64,000 nt of DNA from Cervus elaphus (lineage: Eukaryota > Chordata > Mammalia > Artiodactyla > Cervidae). The translations under genes and the position numbers were made by a program. Of the stretch, positions 31,913-42,899 are shown piece by piece (position 1 is the stretch's first letter; every line of letters starts with the position of its first letter). The stretch is taken from assembly GCF_910594005.1 (NCBI RefSeq), contig NC_057832.1, positions 98,715,152 to 98,779,151 on the forward strand, written 5' to 3'. The notes beneath the pieces were generated by a model. It did not search any database. It had not been told where the DNA came from and worked only from the letters and a program-made list of their open reading frames with translations.

Positions 31913-32690
31913 TAAAAAAAAAGAAGAAATTATTCCATGGTGAATTAAAAATAAAGTTGTCCATGGATCATTTTTTGACAAGGTCGGCATTTGTCACCAA
32001 GAAGTGTTTGGTTTTTAATTGTGTTTGGGAATTTAGAAAGGAGAGGGTCTGGGGTTCTATCTGATTTAGATTTTAATCTGTGGCCTTTCTTCTGCGGCCT
32101 ATGGTTCTCCCTGGCAGCTCTGCATCAGAGAGACGTAGGGAGGCAGAGGAAGTCCAGGTCTTGGTGTGGCGGCTGCAGGAACTCACCACAGACAAGGGCC
32201 TCCCCTGCCGCACAGGTTCCCCCACAGAGTCAGCATCCTCCCTGCACACACACATACACTCACACATGCACACACACACACACCATCTCCATGCCTCTCT
32301 CTGCTTCTCCCCCAGCTTGCACAGGAGCACAGGATGGAGCTGTGTCCCAGGTGTGTTCACAGAGTTGACCCGGCAGTTCGTGGCATCCCCCTCAGCTGTG
32401 TGAAGGGAGGTGGTGCAGAGGGAGCCGAGTCCCAGGCCTCCTGTGACTGCCCTTCCGTCCTATGGTGGGTCACAGTAGGGGGAACCCTATAGGAGTCCCC
32501 AGCACCCCAGTCTGGCCCTGCAGCAGCTTGATTCTCCCGTTTGAGGGGGCTGCTCCACACAGAGGAGTGGGCTGAGGCTGCTGGCCCAGCTGAGGGTCAC
32601 CCAGGTGGTCATGGCTGGAGGCTCCCTGATGCCCCCTTACACTGACTTTTCTGGGGACCAAAGAGATGCCAGCACTGTCCAAGCCCTCAG
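31913..32690. other. Unique DNA with a (CA)n microsatellite
   Basis: 32246-32283 is an interrupted (CA)n. No gene supported; the overlapping open frames on both strands at 32073-32492 are CA/GT artefacts. Confidence 0.6.
32246..32283. repeat. (CA)n microsatellite
   Basis: Interrupted CACACA runs, longest at 32270-32283. Confidence 0.85.
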
Positions 32691-32995
32691 AGTTTGCTTT
32701 CTGAAATCTTTTCCTTATCACGATACATGGTTATTGTAGAAAAGATGAAAAATTCAAAAAAATACAAAGACAAAAAACGATTGTGGAGTGTCCCTTACCT
32801 GGAAGTGACCACTAGTAAAACTTCAGCATATTGTCTTCCAAGCTTCTCGGTTGCTTCTTTTCCTTCACATGGTTGAGCTCATACTGTAGTCTTACTTTTG
32901 TGCCCTGCTTATTTCTCTTAACAGTAGATGATAAGACATTCTCTATGGTATTGAGCATTTCATAATGTTATTTTAAAGGCTGTGTGTGATGGTTA
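32691..32995. repeat. Degenerate interspersed repeat, probably L1-derived
   Basis: 'gttattgtagaaaagatgaaaaattc' and 'cataatgttattttaaaggc' recall an old L1 3' flank. Weak. Confidence 0.4.
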
Positions 32996-33423
32996 ATTTA
33001 CTTTCATGTGTCGGCTTGACTGGCCATGGGTGCCCAGATTAAACATTATGTCTGGATGTGTCCGTGAGGTGGTTTCTGGATGAGGTTAGCATTTGAATCA
33101 GTGGACTCAGTAAAGGACCTGAATAGAAAAAAAAGGGGAAGGAAGAAAGAGGAATTTGATGCTTTTTTTCTGCCTTACTACTGGAGCTGGAACGTCTCAT
33201 TTCATCTTCTCTTGCCCTCAGACTGGCTTTATCCCACTGGCTCCCCTGCTTCCTAGGCCTTTAGACTTGAACTAAATTGCACCACCGTCTTTCCTGGGTC
33301 TCCACCTTGCAGATTACAGACTGTGAGACTTCTCAGCCTCCATAATCACATGAGCCAATTATCCATAATACATCTTGGTGATCGATAGATCTCCGTCTCC
33401 AGTCTGAAGAACTCTGACTAATA
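32996..33423 (+). repeat. Ancient LTR-like repeat, sense copy
   Basis: 'tgtgatggttaatttactttcatgtgtcggcttgactgg' to 'gaagaactctgactaatac' follows a common mammalian LTR-type repeat whose name I cannot fix. No coding sequence. Confidence 0.65.
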
Positions 33424-33523
33424 CAAAAGCTGTCACTGAGCCATCTCATATAGAAGAAATGAAAATACTTCCCACCCCTCAGTAGATGGAGCAGCAAAGA
33501 ATTTGCAGCCTTCTTTTTTTTTT

Positions 33524-33755
33524 AATCCTTTTTTTTTTTTTACTGCACTGGGTCTTTGTTTCAGAGAGGAGGGTTTCTCTGCTTGTGGTCTGCAGGCTTC
33601 TCACTGTGGTCGTTTCTCTTGCTGCAAAGCACAGGCTCCAGAGCATGCGCTCAGTGGTTGTGGTGCAGGGGCTTAGTTGCCTGTAGCATGTGGGGTCTTA
33701 CTGAATCAGGGATGGAACCCATGTCCCCTGCCTCAGCTACAGTGCACCACTGAGA
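33524..33755 (-). mobile_element. CHR SINE
   Basis: T-run, then the 'gtggtgcaggggcttagttgc' and 'gggatggaacccatgtcccctgc' blocks, in complement orientation. Confidence 0.85.
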
Positions 33756-33756
33756 A

Positions 33757-34420
33757 ACAGAACCAACAGGAGATGTAGACACAGATATAGATATGAATAC
33801 AGTCATAGTATCTATCTCATTTATAATTACTGTAAGAAATTGGTTCATGCAACTATGGAAGCTGAGAAGTCCAAGATCTGCATTTAACAAGCTAGAGACC
33901 AGTCAGTGGTGTAAGTTCCAGACCTGGACTGAATCTGAAGGCTGAAGACTGATACCCCAGCTCAAAGAAAAGTGGAGAAAGAATCCCTTACCACCCAGTC
34001 TTCTATTTTATTCCAACTTTCAACAGATTGGATGAGGCCCACCCACCCTGGGGAGGGAAATCTGCTTTACTTGGTCTCATTGTTGTCGTCACTCAGTCGT
34101 GTCCGACTCTTTGTGACCCCATGAACTGAAGCACGCCAGGCTTCCCTGTCTTTCACTATCTCCTGGAGCTTGCTCAAACTCATGTCCATTGAGTCATGAA
34201 GCCCTCAAACCATCTCATCCTCTGTAGGCCCCTTCTCCTTCTGCCCTCAATCTTCCCCAGCATCAGGGTCTTTTCCAATGATGTTAATTGGAAGTTAACA
34301 TCCAATGATGTTTCTCATCCATAAACACCCTCACAGACACACCCAGAATAATACTTACCAAATAAATTTCTGGGCACCCTGTGACTGAGTCAAGTTGACT
34401 CATAAAATGAAGCATCCCAG
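33757..34420 (-). repeat. Ancient LTR-like repeat, antisense copy, split by BovB
   Basis: Same family as 32996-33423 but inverted: 'gagaaacagaaccaacaggag', 'attggatgaggcccacccacc', 'aagttgactcataaaatgaa'. A BovB fragment lies at about 34078-34285. Confidence 0.65.
34078..34285 (-). mobile_element. BovB (RTE) LINE 3' fragment
   Basis: 'gcacgccaggcttccctgtctttcactatctcctggagcttgctcaaactcatgtcc' and 'cagcatcagggtcttttccaatga' are BovB, not Bov-tA. BovB is the LINE known to have entered ruminants horizontally and to power Bov-tA/BOV-A2. Confidence 0.8.
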
Positions 34421-35269
34421 CCATCCAGCGCCCTTCCAGATGAAGGCATTTGTTTCCCAGCTGGCAGAGTGACTGCTCACAGCTGGGTGTCTTTCCAGGA
34501 GCTGTCCTCCCCCAAAGATCCCCCCCCACTCAAGGCACAGCCCCCTCCCAATGACTGGTGCACGTGGGGGATGCCAGAGCCCCCTTCCCTCTACTTGGAA
34601 CAACTCTGAAGGGCCCTCCCAGCTTTAGGTCTCCCCACGGGATTAGCTGGTGACTCTGTTGTAACTATATCACAGTTCAAGTCGCCTCCTGCCCCCTCCT
34701 CTTCCCTCACTCCCTGGCAGATGCTGCTCTCAAAGTCTCCCCAATAATCAGACACAGATCTCTGTCTCGAGAGTTTCCCACCAGCCTGACCTAGCCGGAG
34801 GAGGGAGAGGCTGAGTTCTGAGCGGGAACTGAACTCTGAGCAGGGCAAGTATCCCCGTAGACAGACTCTGAAATACAATCAGAGCTTTCTGTGGGATTGA
34901 AGAAGCTGCAGCTGAGCAAGAGGTGGAGTGGGTAGAATAAGAGGATTAGGAGACAGGTGGAAACAAAGTAAGCATTGACCTAACCAACCTGCAAATGTTA
35001 ATCATTTAGTTGCCTCCCTGCTCACTGTGATAAATAAAAAACATTGCAATGCATGTCTTGATTCCTAAATTCTTTTTTTGATTCCTAAATTCTTTCGTTC
35101 ATAGTTCTGATAACTTTAGGACAGATCTTGAGCAGTGAAATTATGAATGAAAGAATGTAAGTTTTCTAGAGACTACCAGAACTTTCTAAGACCCCTATTC
35201 CACTGAATTTAAACAGCATTCTCTTTCAGTCAAATTCCTAAATTTATAAGAGACCCAATTTAGGGAAGG
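34421..35269. other. Unique DNA
   Basis: No gene or repeat recognised. A 14-bp tandem ('gattcctaaattct' around 35060-35092) is repeated twice across a T-run. Confidence 0.5.
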
Positions 35270-36014
35270 TCATTGATTCAGCTACAGAGTTAATTATTCA
35301 TCTGAATTGGTTTGTGCAAAAGACTCCAGAGAGCCTACAAGAATAAATGGAAAAGCTATTAGAACTAACAGGCGAATTTAATAAAGTGGCTGCATGCAAA
35401 ATTCAATAGCTTCCTCATCAACTAGCCACAACCAATTAGAAAATACAATGAGGGTGGATGGATAGAGGGAGCAGAGAAATCAGTTGAAAAACAATAACAG
35501 TAATGAAAACACCCAAGATTGACCTTACCAACAAGTATGGGAAACAGGAAAACTAGATCTTAAAAATATATAACCTTTTCTAACACATATGAAATAGTTA
35601 GAAAAGGCATGACATGCTCCTAAGTGAGAAGAGTGACTGTACCGAAAACTTAACCTATAAATTAAACACAATCCAATTAAAAGTCCAAGGAGGTTTGTCA
35701 TTTTCTTGTTAAACATGCCAGACTCATCCTAAAGTTTACTCAGAAGAAACACATGGGCAAGAATAGTTAAGAAAAAAATGTATAGAGGAATGAAAAGGAA
35801 TTTCGTCCCACCAGCTAGTAAATACATAATGAAGCTAAAATAATGCAAGAATTGGCAGACAGGTCAAGGGGACTGCAATCCTGTCAGAAGAGGCAGCATC
35901 ATTTGATAAACAGTATGGAGACAGCTGGTTAACTAACTATTCGGGAGGAAAAATTATACCTTCTTTCACACCACTCATCCAAATAAGTAAATTCCAGATG
36001 ATGAAAGAATTCAA

Positions 36015-36528
36015 TGTTATGGGTTGAACATATATATACCCTAACCCCCAGGTCTTGAAATGTGACCTTGTCTGAAAATAGGGTCATTGCGTATGTAATT
36101 AATTAATATAAGGTCTATACTGGCGTAGGACGGGTCCCTAATTCAGTAGGACTGGTATCCTTACAAGAAGGTGGCATGTGAAGACAGAAGCAGAGATGGG
36201 AGTTATGCAAAGCTGCAAACCAAGAAACATCTGGGGCTACCAGAAGCAGGAAGAGGCAAGGAAGGACTCTTCCCTAGAGGTTTCAGAGGGTGTGTGGCCC
36301 AACCATCACCGGACTTCTAGCCTCCAAAACTGTGAAAGAGTTCTTGACACTTCCCTGGAGTCCAGTGGTTAAGACTCCGAGCTCCCAATGCAGGCGACAT
36401 AGGTTCAATCCCTGGTTGGGGAACTAAGATCCTGCATGGTTCATGGCACCACGAACACCAAAAGATCAAACAAAAATAAACCACCTACTTCATGGTACTT
36501 AGTTACAGCAGCCCAAGGAAACTAACAT
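36015..36528 (+). repeat. MaLR-type LTR inside the L1
   Basis: 'tgttatgggttgaacat...cctaacccccag' to 'gttacagcagcccaaggaaactaac' is a MaLR LTR. A CHR SINE splits it at 36345-36475. Solo LTR, no viral genes. Confidence 0.78.
36345..36475 (+). mobile_element. CHR SINE inside the MaLR LTR
   Basis: 'gacacttccctggagtccagtggttaagactcc' to an A-rich tail. Confidence 0.88.
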
Positions 36529-36771
36529 CGTGTATAAACTAGAACTGTTTAAATTTTTAGAGGAAATACAGGTGAAAAATGCATGTGCTTCCAAAAGCAA
36601 TAAGGACTTAATAAGCATAAAAGTGATGGAAAAAAATCCACAGAGAAAATCAATACTTGTTATACATTAAAAAAACTTACACATAAAAAATAGCTCTACC
36701 AAAAACTAAAAGGTAAATCACAAACTAGGAGAAGATATAATTGCTACAACATGATAAGTGACCATTATTCT

Positions 36772-38032
36772 TTTTTTTTTTAATTTTTATTGGAGTATAG
36801 TTGCTTTACAATGCTGCGTTCGTTTCTACCGTACAGCAAAGTGAATCAGTTTATGTACACGTATATCCCCTTCTTTTTAGATTTCCTTTCCATTTAGGTC
36901 ACCACAGAGCATTGATTGGAATTCCCTGTGCTATGCAGTAGGTTCTCTTTAGTGATCTATTTTACGCACAGTAGTGTATACATGTCAATCTCCCAGTTTA
37001 TCTCACCCACCCCTCTTCCCCACTTGGTATCATGTTTGTTCTCTACATCTGTGTCTCTATTTCTGCTTTGCAAATAAGTTCATCACTACCAATTTTCTTC
37101 CTTGTGGATCAGGCAATGAAGAATCTGCCCACAATGCAGGAGTCCTGGATTCAATCCTTAGGTTGGGAAGATCCCCTGGAGAAGGGAATTCCACTCCAGT
37201 ATTCTTGCCTGGAGAATTCCATGGATAGAGAACCTGGCGGGCTACAGTCTGTGGGGTCACAAGGAGTCAGACATGACTGAGTGACAAACATTTTCACCAC
37301 ATATACCACATATAAGCAATATTATACTATATATGTTTTTCTCTTTCTGGCTAACTTCCCTCTATGACAATCTCTAGGTTTATCCATGTTGCTGCAAATG
37401 GCACTATTTTGTTCCTTTTTATGGCTGAGTAACATTCCACTGTACATATGTACCACATCTTCTTTGTTCCTCTGTTGATGGACATTTAAGTTGATTACAT
37501 GTCCCAGATATTGTAAATAATGCTGCAATGAACATTGGGATGCAGGTTTATTTTTAAATTATGGTTTTCTCTGGGTATATGCCCAGTAGTGGGATTATTG
37601 GGTCATTGTAGCCCTATTTTTCATTTTTTGAGGAACCTCTATACTGTTCTACATAGTGACAGTACCAATTTACCTTGCCACCAGCATTGTAGGAGGGTTC
37701 CCTTTTCTCTTTATCCTCTACAGAATTTATTGTTTGTAGATTTTTTTTGATGATGGCCATTCTGATCAGTGTGAGGTTATACTTCACTGTAGTTTTGATT
37801 TATATTTCTCTAATAATTAGTGATGTTGATCATCTTTATGTGTTTTTTGGCCATCTGTGTCTCTTCTTTGGAGAAATGTCTAGTTAGATCTTCCACCCAT
37901 TTCTTTCATTGTGCTGTTTGTTTTTTTTATATTGAGCTGCATGAGCTGTTTGTATATTTTGGAGATTAATCCCTTGTCAGTTGTTTCATATGCAAATATT
38001 TTCCCATTCTGAAGGTTGTCTTTTTGGTTTGT
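36772..38032 (-). mobile_element. Younger L1 (antisense) inserted in the old L1
   Basis: T-run at the left, antisense 3' UTR, then antisense ORF2 up to 'cccattctgaaggttgtctttttgg'. A 16-bp imperfect duplication (36756-36771 and 38033-38048, two mismatches) flanks it. A Bov-tA interrupts it at 37104-37289. Confidence 0.88.
37104..37289 (+). mobile_element. Bov-tA SINE inside the younger L1
   Basis: 'gtggatcaggcaatgaagaatctgcccacaatgcagg' to 'catgactgagtgacaaac'. Third level of nesting. Confidence 0.88.
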
Positions 38033-38457
38033 AAGTGGACATTATTCTTAATATATAAGAACTCTAAAACCCAGGAGAAAATCAGGTGAACACAAACAGA
38101 AAACTCACAGAATGCAAATGACTGTAAACATTAAAAATATTTAAACCTATTAGTAATCAAATTCATATAAATTAAAAGATGGCAAATTTTGCCTTTCAAA
38201 TTAACCATGTGATACTACTTAATACAGATAAGGGTACAGTAAACTTGTATGCCCCCAATAATACTGTTCAAAGTTTAAATTACATTTTTAAGAATGCATT
38301 CTGGGGCTAGGTATAAATAGATATTTAAAATTCATACCCTTGATAAAGAAATTCTTCTAAAAGTCTAGCTTAAGGAAACAAATCAAATTTAGGCAAATAT
38401 TTACCTATGAAGATGTTCATTCCTGCATAATTTATAATAATGACAAATTAGAAATAT

Positions 38458-38646
38458 CCAACTCTTTGCGACCCTATGGACTGTAGCCTGCCAGGCTCCT
38501 CTGTCCATGGAATTTCCCAGGCAAGAATACTGGAGTGGGTTGCCATTTCCTACTCCAGGGGATCTTCCCTAACCCAGGGATCAAAGCCGGTGTATCTTGT
38601 ATCTCCTACATTGGCAGGCAGATTCCTTACCACTGCACCACCACTG
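38458..38646 (-). mobile_element. Bov-tA SINE
   Basis: 'ccaactctttgcgaccctatgg' to 'ccttaccactgcaccacc', truncated at its 3' (left) end. Confidence 0.88.
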
Positions 38647-39189
38647 TCCAAAAACGGGAATCCTGCACAACTACGTAATGTTAAATTATGCAATCACTAA
38701 ATGTGGTGATTTCAATTTAATTAATGAAATAGTCACAATAAAAATCTAAGACCAAAAAGCTCACTATTATATGTATATTATAAACTAATCTTTATAAAAC
38801 ACAGAACTGCAGGGGAAAAAATGGATTAAAATAAGCCAGAATATTTATCTTCTCTTCTGGGCAGCATGATTTATGGATGTTTTAATTTTTTATTGTGGCA
38901 AAATATATATTTAGCATAACATTTACCATGTAATCATCTTTAGGTGAATAACTTAGTGGCATTAAGTACATTCACAATGCTGTGTGATCATCACCACTAT
39001 TTCCAGAATTTATACAGAGATTCATATCTTTTAAACAATAACTCCTTATGCTTCCATGCTCCCTTCTGCATAGTCCTTGGTAACCCCTATTCTATTTTCC
39101 GTCTCTATGAGTTTGCCTCTTCTAGGTACTTTATTATATACATGGAGTCAAACAGTATTTTCCTTTTGTGGCTTATTTTACTTAGTGCA

Positions 39190-39748
39190 GTGAATTGAAT
39201 GTTTATATCCCTCCAAAATTCGTATATTGAAATATTAACGCTTGATGTTTAGAGATGGGAACTTTGGGAGGTGACTAGGTCATAAGGGTGGAGCACTCAT
39301 GAAGGAGATTAGTGCACTTATACGAGACCCCAGAGAGCTCCCTCGCCCCTTCAGTCATGTGAAGTTACTGTGAGAAGGGGGCCATCAGTAGGAAATTGGA
39401 CTCTCACTCAGGGTGTGTTAGTGGTACAGAATCCACCTGCCAATGCAGGAAAATCAGGAGACTTGTGTTTGATCCCTGGATTGGGAAGATTATCTGGAGG
39501 AGGGCATGGAAATCCACTCCAGGATTCTTGCCTGGAGAACCCTATGAATGGAGGAGCCTGGTGGGCTAGAGTCCATAAGGTTGCAAAGAGTTGGACGTGA
39601 CTGAAGCAACTTAGCCTGCAGACACAGGATCTGCAGGTGCCATGATTTTGGACTTCCAGCCTCCAGGTCTGTAAGAAATAATTTTCTGTTGTTTATAAGC
39701 CACCCATTCAATGGTATTTTGTTTTAGCAGCCTGAATGGACTAAGACA
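39190..39748 (+). repeat. MaLR-type LTR inside the old L1
   Basis: 'gaatgtttatatccctccaaaattcgtatattgaaat' to 'tagcagcctgaatggactaagacac'. A Bov-tA splits it at 39408-39618. No coding content. Confidence 0.82.
39408..39618 (+). mobile_element. Bov-tA SINE inside the MaLR LTR
   Basis: 'ggtgtgttagtggtacagaatccacctgcc' to 'gacgtgactgaagcaacttag'. Confidence 0.88.
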
Positions 39749-40188
39749 CTTGGCACAATGTTTTTAAGATTCATTCCTGTTATAGCATGCATCAGAATAT
39801 CATTCCTTTTTATAGCTGATATTCCATTATATGTAACTTACATACAACATTTTGTTTAGCCATCTATCCTTTGGTGGACTTTTGAATTGCTTTCCCCTTT
39901 GGCTCTTATGAATAATGCTACTGTTAACATTAGTGTACAAGTATCTAAGTCTCTGGTTTCAATTTTTGGGGGGCATATACCTAGGAATAGAGTTGCTGGA
40001 TTATGTGATAATTACATGTTTAACTTTTTGACAAATGGTTGGTTTTAATTTTTTAAGTTTTCTTCTGCATTTTTCAGATTTTTTCTACTGAGCATGTATT
40101 ATTTTAGCATTAAAAAACATTTATTTTCAAATGCCTCTTCTTGCTTTTTTTTTTTCCTTTTCTCTATGCATAAGCACTCCTTCCTTGG

Positions 40189-40310
40189 AGTCAAGGAAGT
40201 TCCCCAGCCATGTCTGACTCTTTGCAAGCCCATGGACTGTAGCCCACCTCTGGGCAGGCTCCTCTGTCCATGGGGATTCTCCAGGCAAGAATACTGGAGT
40301 GGGTTGCCAT
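40189..40310 (-). mobile_element. BOV-A/Bov-tA monomer fragment
   Basis: 'ccagccatgtctgactctttgc' to 'actggagtgggttgccatt', with a small internal duplication of 'gggcaggctcct'-type sequence at 40251-40264. Confidence 0.82.
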
Positions 40311-40441
40311 TAAAGAATTGCTCAAATTTTCCCTTTAACTGACAGCAAGGGCTGCACATGCACAAAATGACTGTTTTTAAATGAACTTGGGATTTATTTT
40401 AATCAGACATGGTGAGATGATAGACATGGAGACAATTGCTT

Positions 40442-40605
40442 TTTTTCTTCTTCCAGTTTTAGTGAAATATGATTGACATGCAACATTGTATAAGCTTAAG
40501 GTATACAACATGATGATTTGATATATGTCTATATTGTGAAATGATTAACACACAATAAGGTTAGTTAACACATCCATCACTTCACGCATTTACCATGACA
40601 ACTGT
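40442..40605 (-). repeat. L1 3'-end fragment
   Basis: 'gtgaaatatgattgacatgcaacattgtataagcttaaggtatacaacatgatg' is an antisense L1 3' end. Confidence 0.72.
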
Positions 40606-40729
40606 TTTTTTAAGAGACGAGTTTGTTACTTAACAATTCTCAAGGGGAGGCAGCATGCATGCTATGCCAGGTAGGGTCATGCAGAAAGCTCCAGGGTCAG
40701 TTAGAAGACAAGAATGAGGAGAAAGAATG

Positions 40730-40776
40730 GGCACAAGCTTTTTTTTTTTTTTTTTTTTTTTTTGGCACAAGCTTTT
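40730..40776 (-). mobile_element. Tail-only retroinsertion: T-tract between direct repeats
   Basis: A run of about 23 T's is bracketed by GGCACAAGCTTTT on both sides (from 40730 and at 40764-40776). Nothing but tail lies between, as expected if target-primed synthesis stopped inside the poly(A). Confidence 0.7.
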
Positions 40777-41042
40777 ATTATGGTTTCCATGAGAAAGACA
40801 AGGCAAGCCAGAGCAGATAGATTTACGATTGGCTAGTCTGAATAATTTCTGCAGGTTCTAGGCTAAAAGGGTGGCCCCTAGTTATTAGGTACCTGGTCCT
40901 GGGTACCAGGGGCAGGGGGAATATTGACTTAGTGTGTGAGCTAGGCCAAGGAGGTGGTTGGCTTGGATTGACTGGTTTACATATGAAAGGCATGCTCTCC
41001 GTTGAGTTGTTCACTGTCTTTAGGAATCAGCTAACCCTGAAA

Positions 41043-41075
41043 AGGTCTGACACAACTGGGCGACTAAACAACAAC
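41043..41075 (+). mobile_element. 33-bp Bov-tA remnant with target-site duplication
   Basis: Only the 3' end of a Bov-tA ('ggtctgacacaactgggcg' plus (AAC)n tail) lies between copies of AACCCTGAAA at 41033-41042 and 41076-41085. Confidence 0.8.
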
Positions 41076-41159
41076 AACCCTGAAAGGGGCAGGATGATCA
41101 TGCCACATGTCAAGCCCCACGTCAAGCCAGATGATCAAGCCCTGCATGTCAAAGTGTCA

Positions 41160-41345
41160 TGAAATTGAACCCAGGTCTCCCGCGTTGCGGGCAGATTCTT
41201 TACCAGCTGAGCCACAAGGGAAGCCCAAGAATACTGTAGCGGGCAGCTTATCCCTTCTCCAGTGGATCTTCCCAACTCAGAAATCAAACTGGGCTCTCCT
41301 GCATTACGGGTGGATTCTTTACCAACTGAGCTATCAGGGAAGCCC
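41160..41345 (-). mobile_element. Two Bov-tA promoter-end pieces in tandem
   Basis: Each piece ends in a '...gagc(t/c)a(t/c)c a(g)ggaagccc' block (at about 41225 and 41345). The second carries the 'cccttctccagtggatcttcccaac' segment. Complement orientation. Confidence 0.8.
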
Positions 41346-41402
41346 AGAGAAAATTAAAAACCTTATTAATACAGTGATGTACATGCAAGGTTTCTCTTTT
41401 TA

Positions 41403-41570
41403 GCAGTTTGTAATAGCAACGATTAGAAACCAATGGAATTGCCACCAAATAAGGAGCAGGGTAAATAAGTGCTGGTAAAAAAAAATACAATCAAATGCTA
41501 TGCAGCCATGAAAAAGAATGGAATGTCTCCAAGAGATGTCATAAAAAAGAAAAACCTTGGTGGAAATCAC
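41403..41570 (+). repeat. L1 ORF2-derived fragment
   Basis: 'aatgctatgcagccatgaaaaagaatgg' is a hallmark of L1 ORF2 3' DNA. Confidence 0.65.
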
Positions 41571-41739
41571 CAAGTGCAATGTTCTCCACTGTACTTACCT
41601 AGGTGCTTGTCAGTACAGAATCTCTCTAGAAGGACCCACAGGAAACCCTGATGGTGGTGCCTCTAGGGAAGGGAACTCAGTTGCTGAAGACCTAGATTAG
41701 GAGGGACAGAGGAGCAGTATCTTTTAAATTGGGGCTTGG

Positions 41740-41850
41740 TGTCTAGAATGTGAGCTCCATGGTGGTAGGAGCTCAGTTCTCTTCAGTGCCCTCTGCCACT
41801 CCTAGAGGTGATCAATTTACACTTGCTGAGTGAAAGAAGGTCTGACCTCT
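41740..41850 (+). repeat. L2-like 3' end
   Basis: 'agaatgtgagctccatggtggtaggagctcagt' matches the common L2 tail pattern. Confidence 0.55.
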
Positions 41851-41980
41851 CTCAGGCCTCACAAGATCATTAAATAAGCATGCTAACAGCATCCACCTCC
41901 TGACCTTGTGGAGACTGAAGACACTCATGCTCATGAAACTCTACACAATGGCTGGAAAAAAACAGGAACTTAATAATGCT

Positions 41981-42021
41981 AGTTATTAGTTAACCCAATA
42001 TTAATAACTAATATTGGGTTA
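41981..42021. repeat. Overlapping AT-rich palindromes
   Basis: TAACCCAATATT (41991-42002) and AATATTGGGTTA (42010-42021) are perfect inverted arms around a 7-nt loop. The loop (42003-42009) is itself complementary to 41981-41987. Confidence 0.85.
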
Positions 42022-42696
42022 TGTTTTGACAAAGAAGACTGTTCCCTTACAGCAAAATTGGCAAGAGGGCATCCCCTCACATGCCAGCTTCAATTGTTGA
42101 TATGGTTGCCTGGACTGTTTTGTTGAAAAGCATCTTGAGGCTGGATGGCAGGAGTGACATGATGAGTTAGCAATGATTGCCCCGAGCAAAAGAGGAAGTA
42201 GGGTGGCTTGGGTGCCCCATCTTTGCTGTCTCCTTACAGCACTCCTACCCACAGACCTCCTCAAATGGCATAGCCAGCTCCTTACAGAGATAAAACATCC
42301 AGACAAGACAGACTCATCCTCCTGGCAATTTTGGAGGCAGGACTGTCTCCAATGAGGGCAGGTTGCCCCAAGAGCAGAGCCTCACCCACGTATCTGGGTC
42401 TCCCTGCAGAAGTGAGGCCACCCCTCCCGTAAGGACAGGCAGTGGGCTCTGGGCTCTGGACTCCAGGCAGGAGAGAGGTGGAAATTAGCCAGTCCTCTGG
42501 AGATGGGCAAAGTCCTTCTGGGACAATCATCCTTTCTCCTCTTCCCTGTGAATTCACTCAGGTCATTGAGGGCAAAAGACCTCCTGAGACCTTCTTCCCC
42601 AGATGCTGCAGGTCCCCACCGTCAACTTCCACACTCCCCTCCAATAGCACTTTCATTCACTTAGTGCTAACAATTTTGCAAAGTGGCTTTATTGCC
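42022..42696. other. Unique DNA
   Basis: No feature recognised. Confidence 0.5.
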
Positions 42697-42899
42697 TCTA
42701 CTGGCTCAGATGGTAAAGCATCTGCCTGCAATGCAGGAGACCTGGGTTTGATCCCTGGGTTGGGAAGATCCCCTGGAGAAGGAAATGGCAACCCACTCCA
42801 GTACTCTTGCCTGGAAAATTCCATGGATGGAGGAGCCTGGTGGGCTACAGTCCATGAGGTCATAAAGAGTCGGACACAACTGAGTTCACTTTCACTTTC
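42697..42899 (+). mobile_element. Bov-tA SINE
   Basis: 'ctactggctcagatggtaaagcatctgcctgc' to 'gagttcactttcactttc'. The promoter region looks intact. Confidence 0.92.

Larger units (their letters stand above)
35270..38815 (+). repeat. Old L1 (sense), broken by several later insertions
   Basis: ORF2-derived DNA: 'ctattagaactaacaggcgaatttaataaagtggctgc' and 'agccacaaccaattagaaaatacaat'. It resumes after each insertion at about 36530, 38049 and 38647. All frames are closed. Inserted elements: an LTR at 36015, an L1 at 36772 and a Bov-tA at 38458. Confidence 0.75.
38866..40070 (-). repeat. Old L1 (antisense), split by a MaLR LTR
   Basis: 'gtgtgatcatcaccactatttccag' and, after the LTR, 'attcctttttatagctgatattccattatatg'...'ctaggaatagagttgctgg' are antisense L1. 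Confidence 0.72.
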
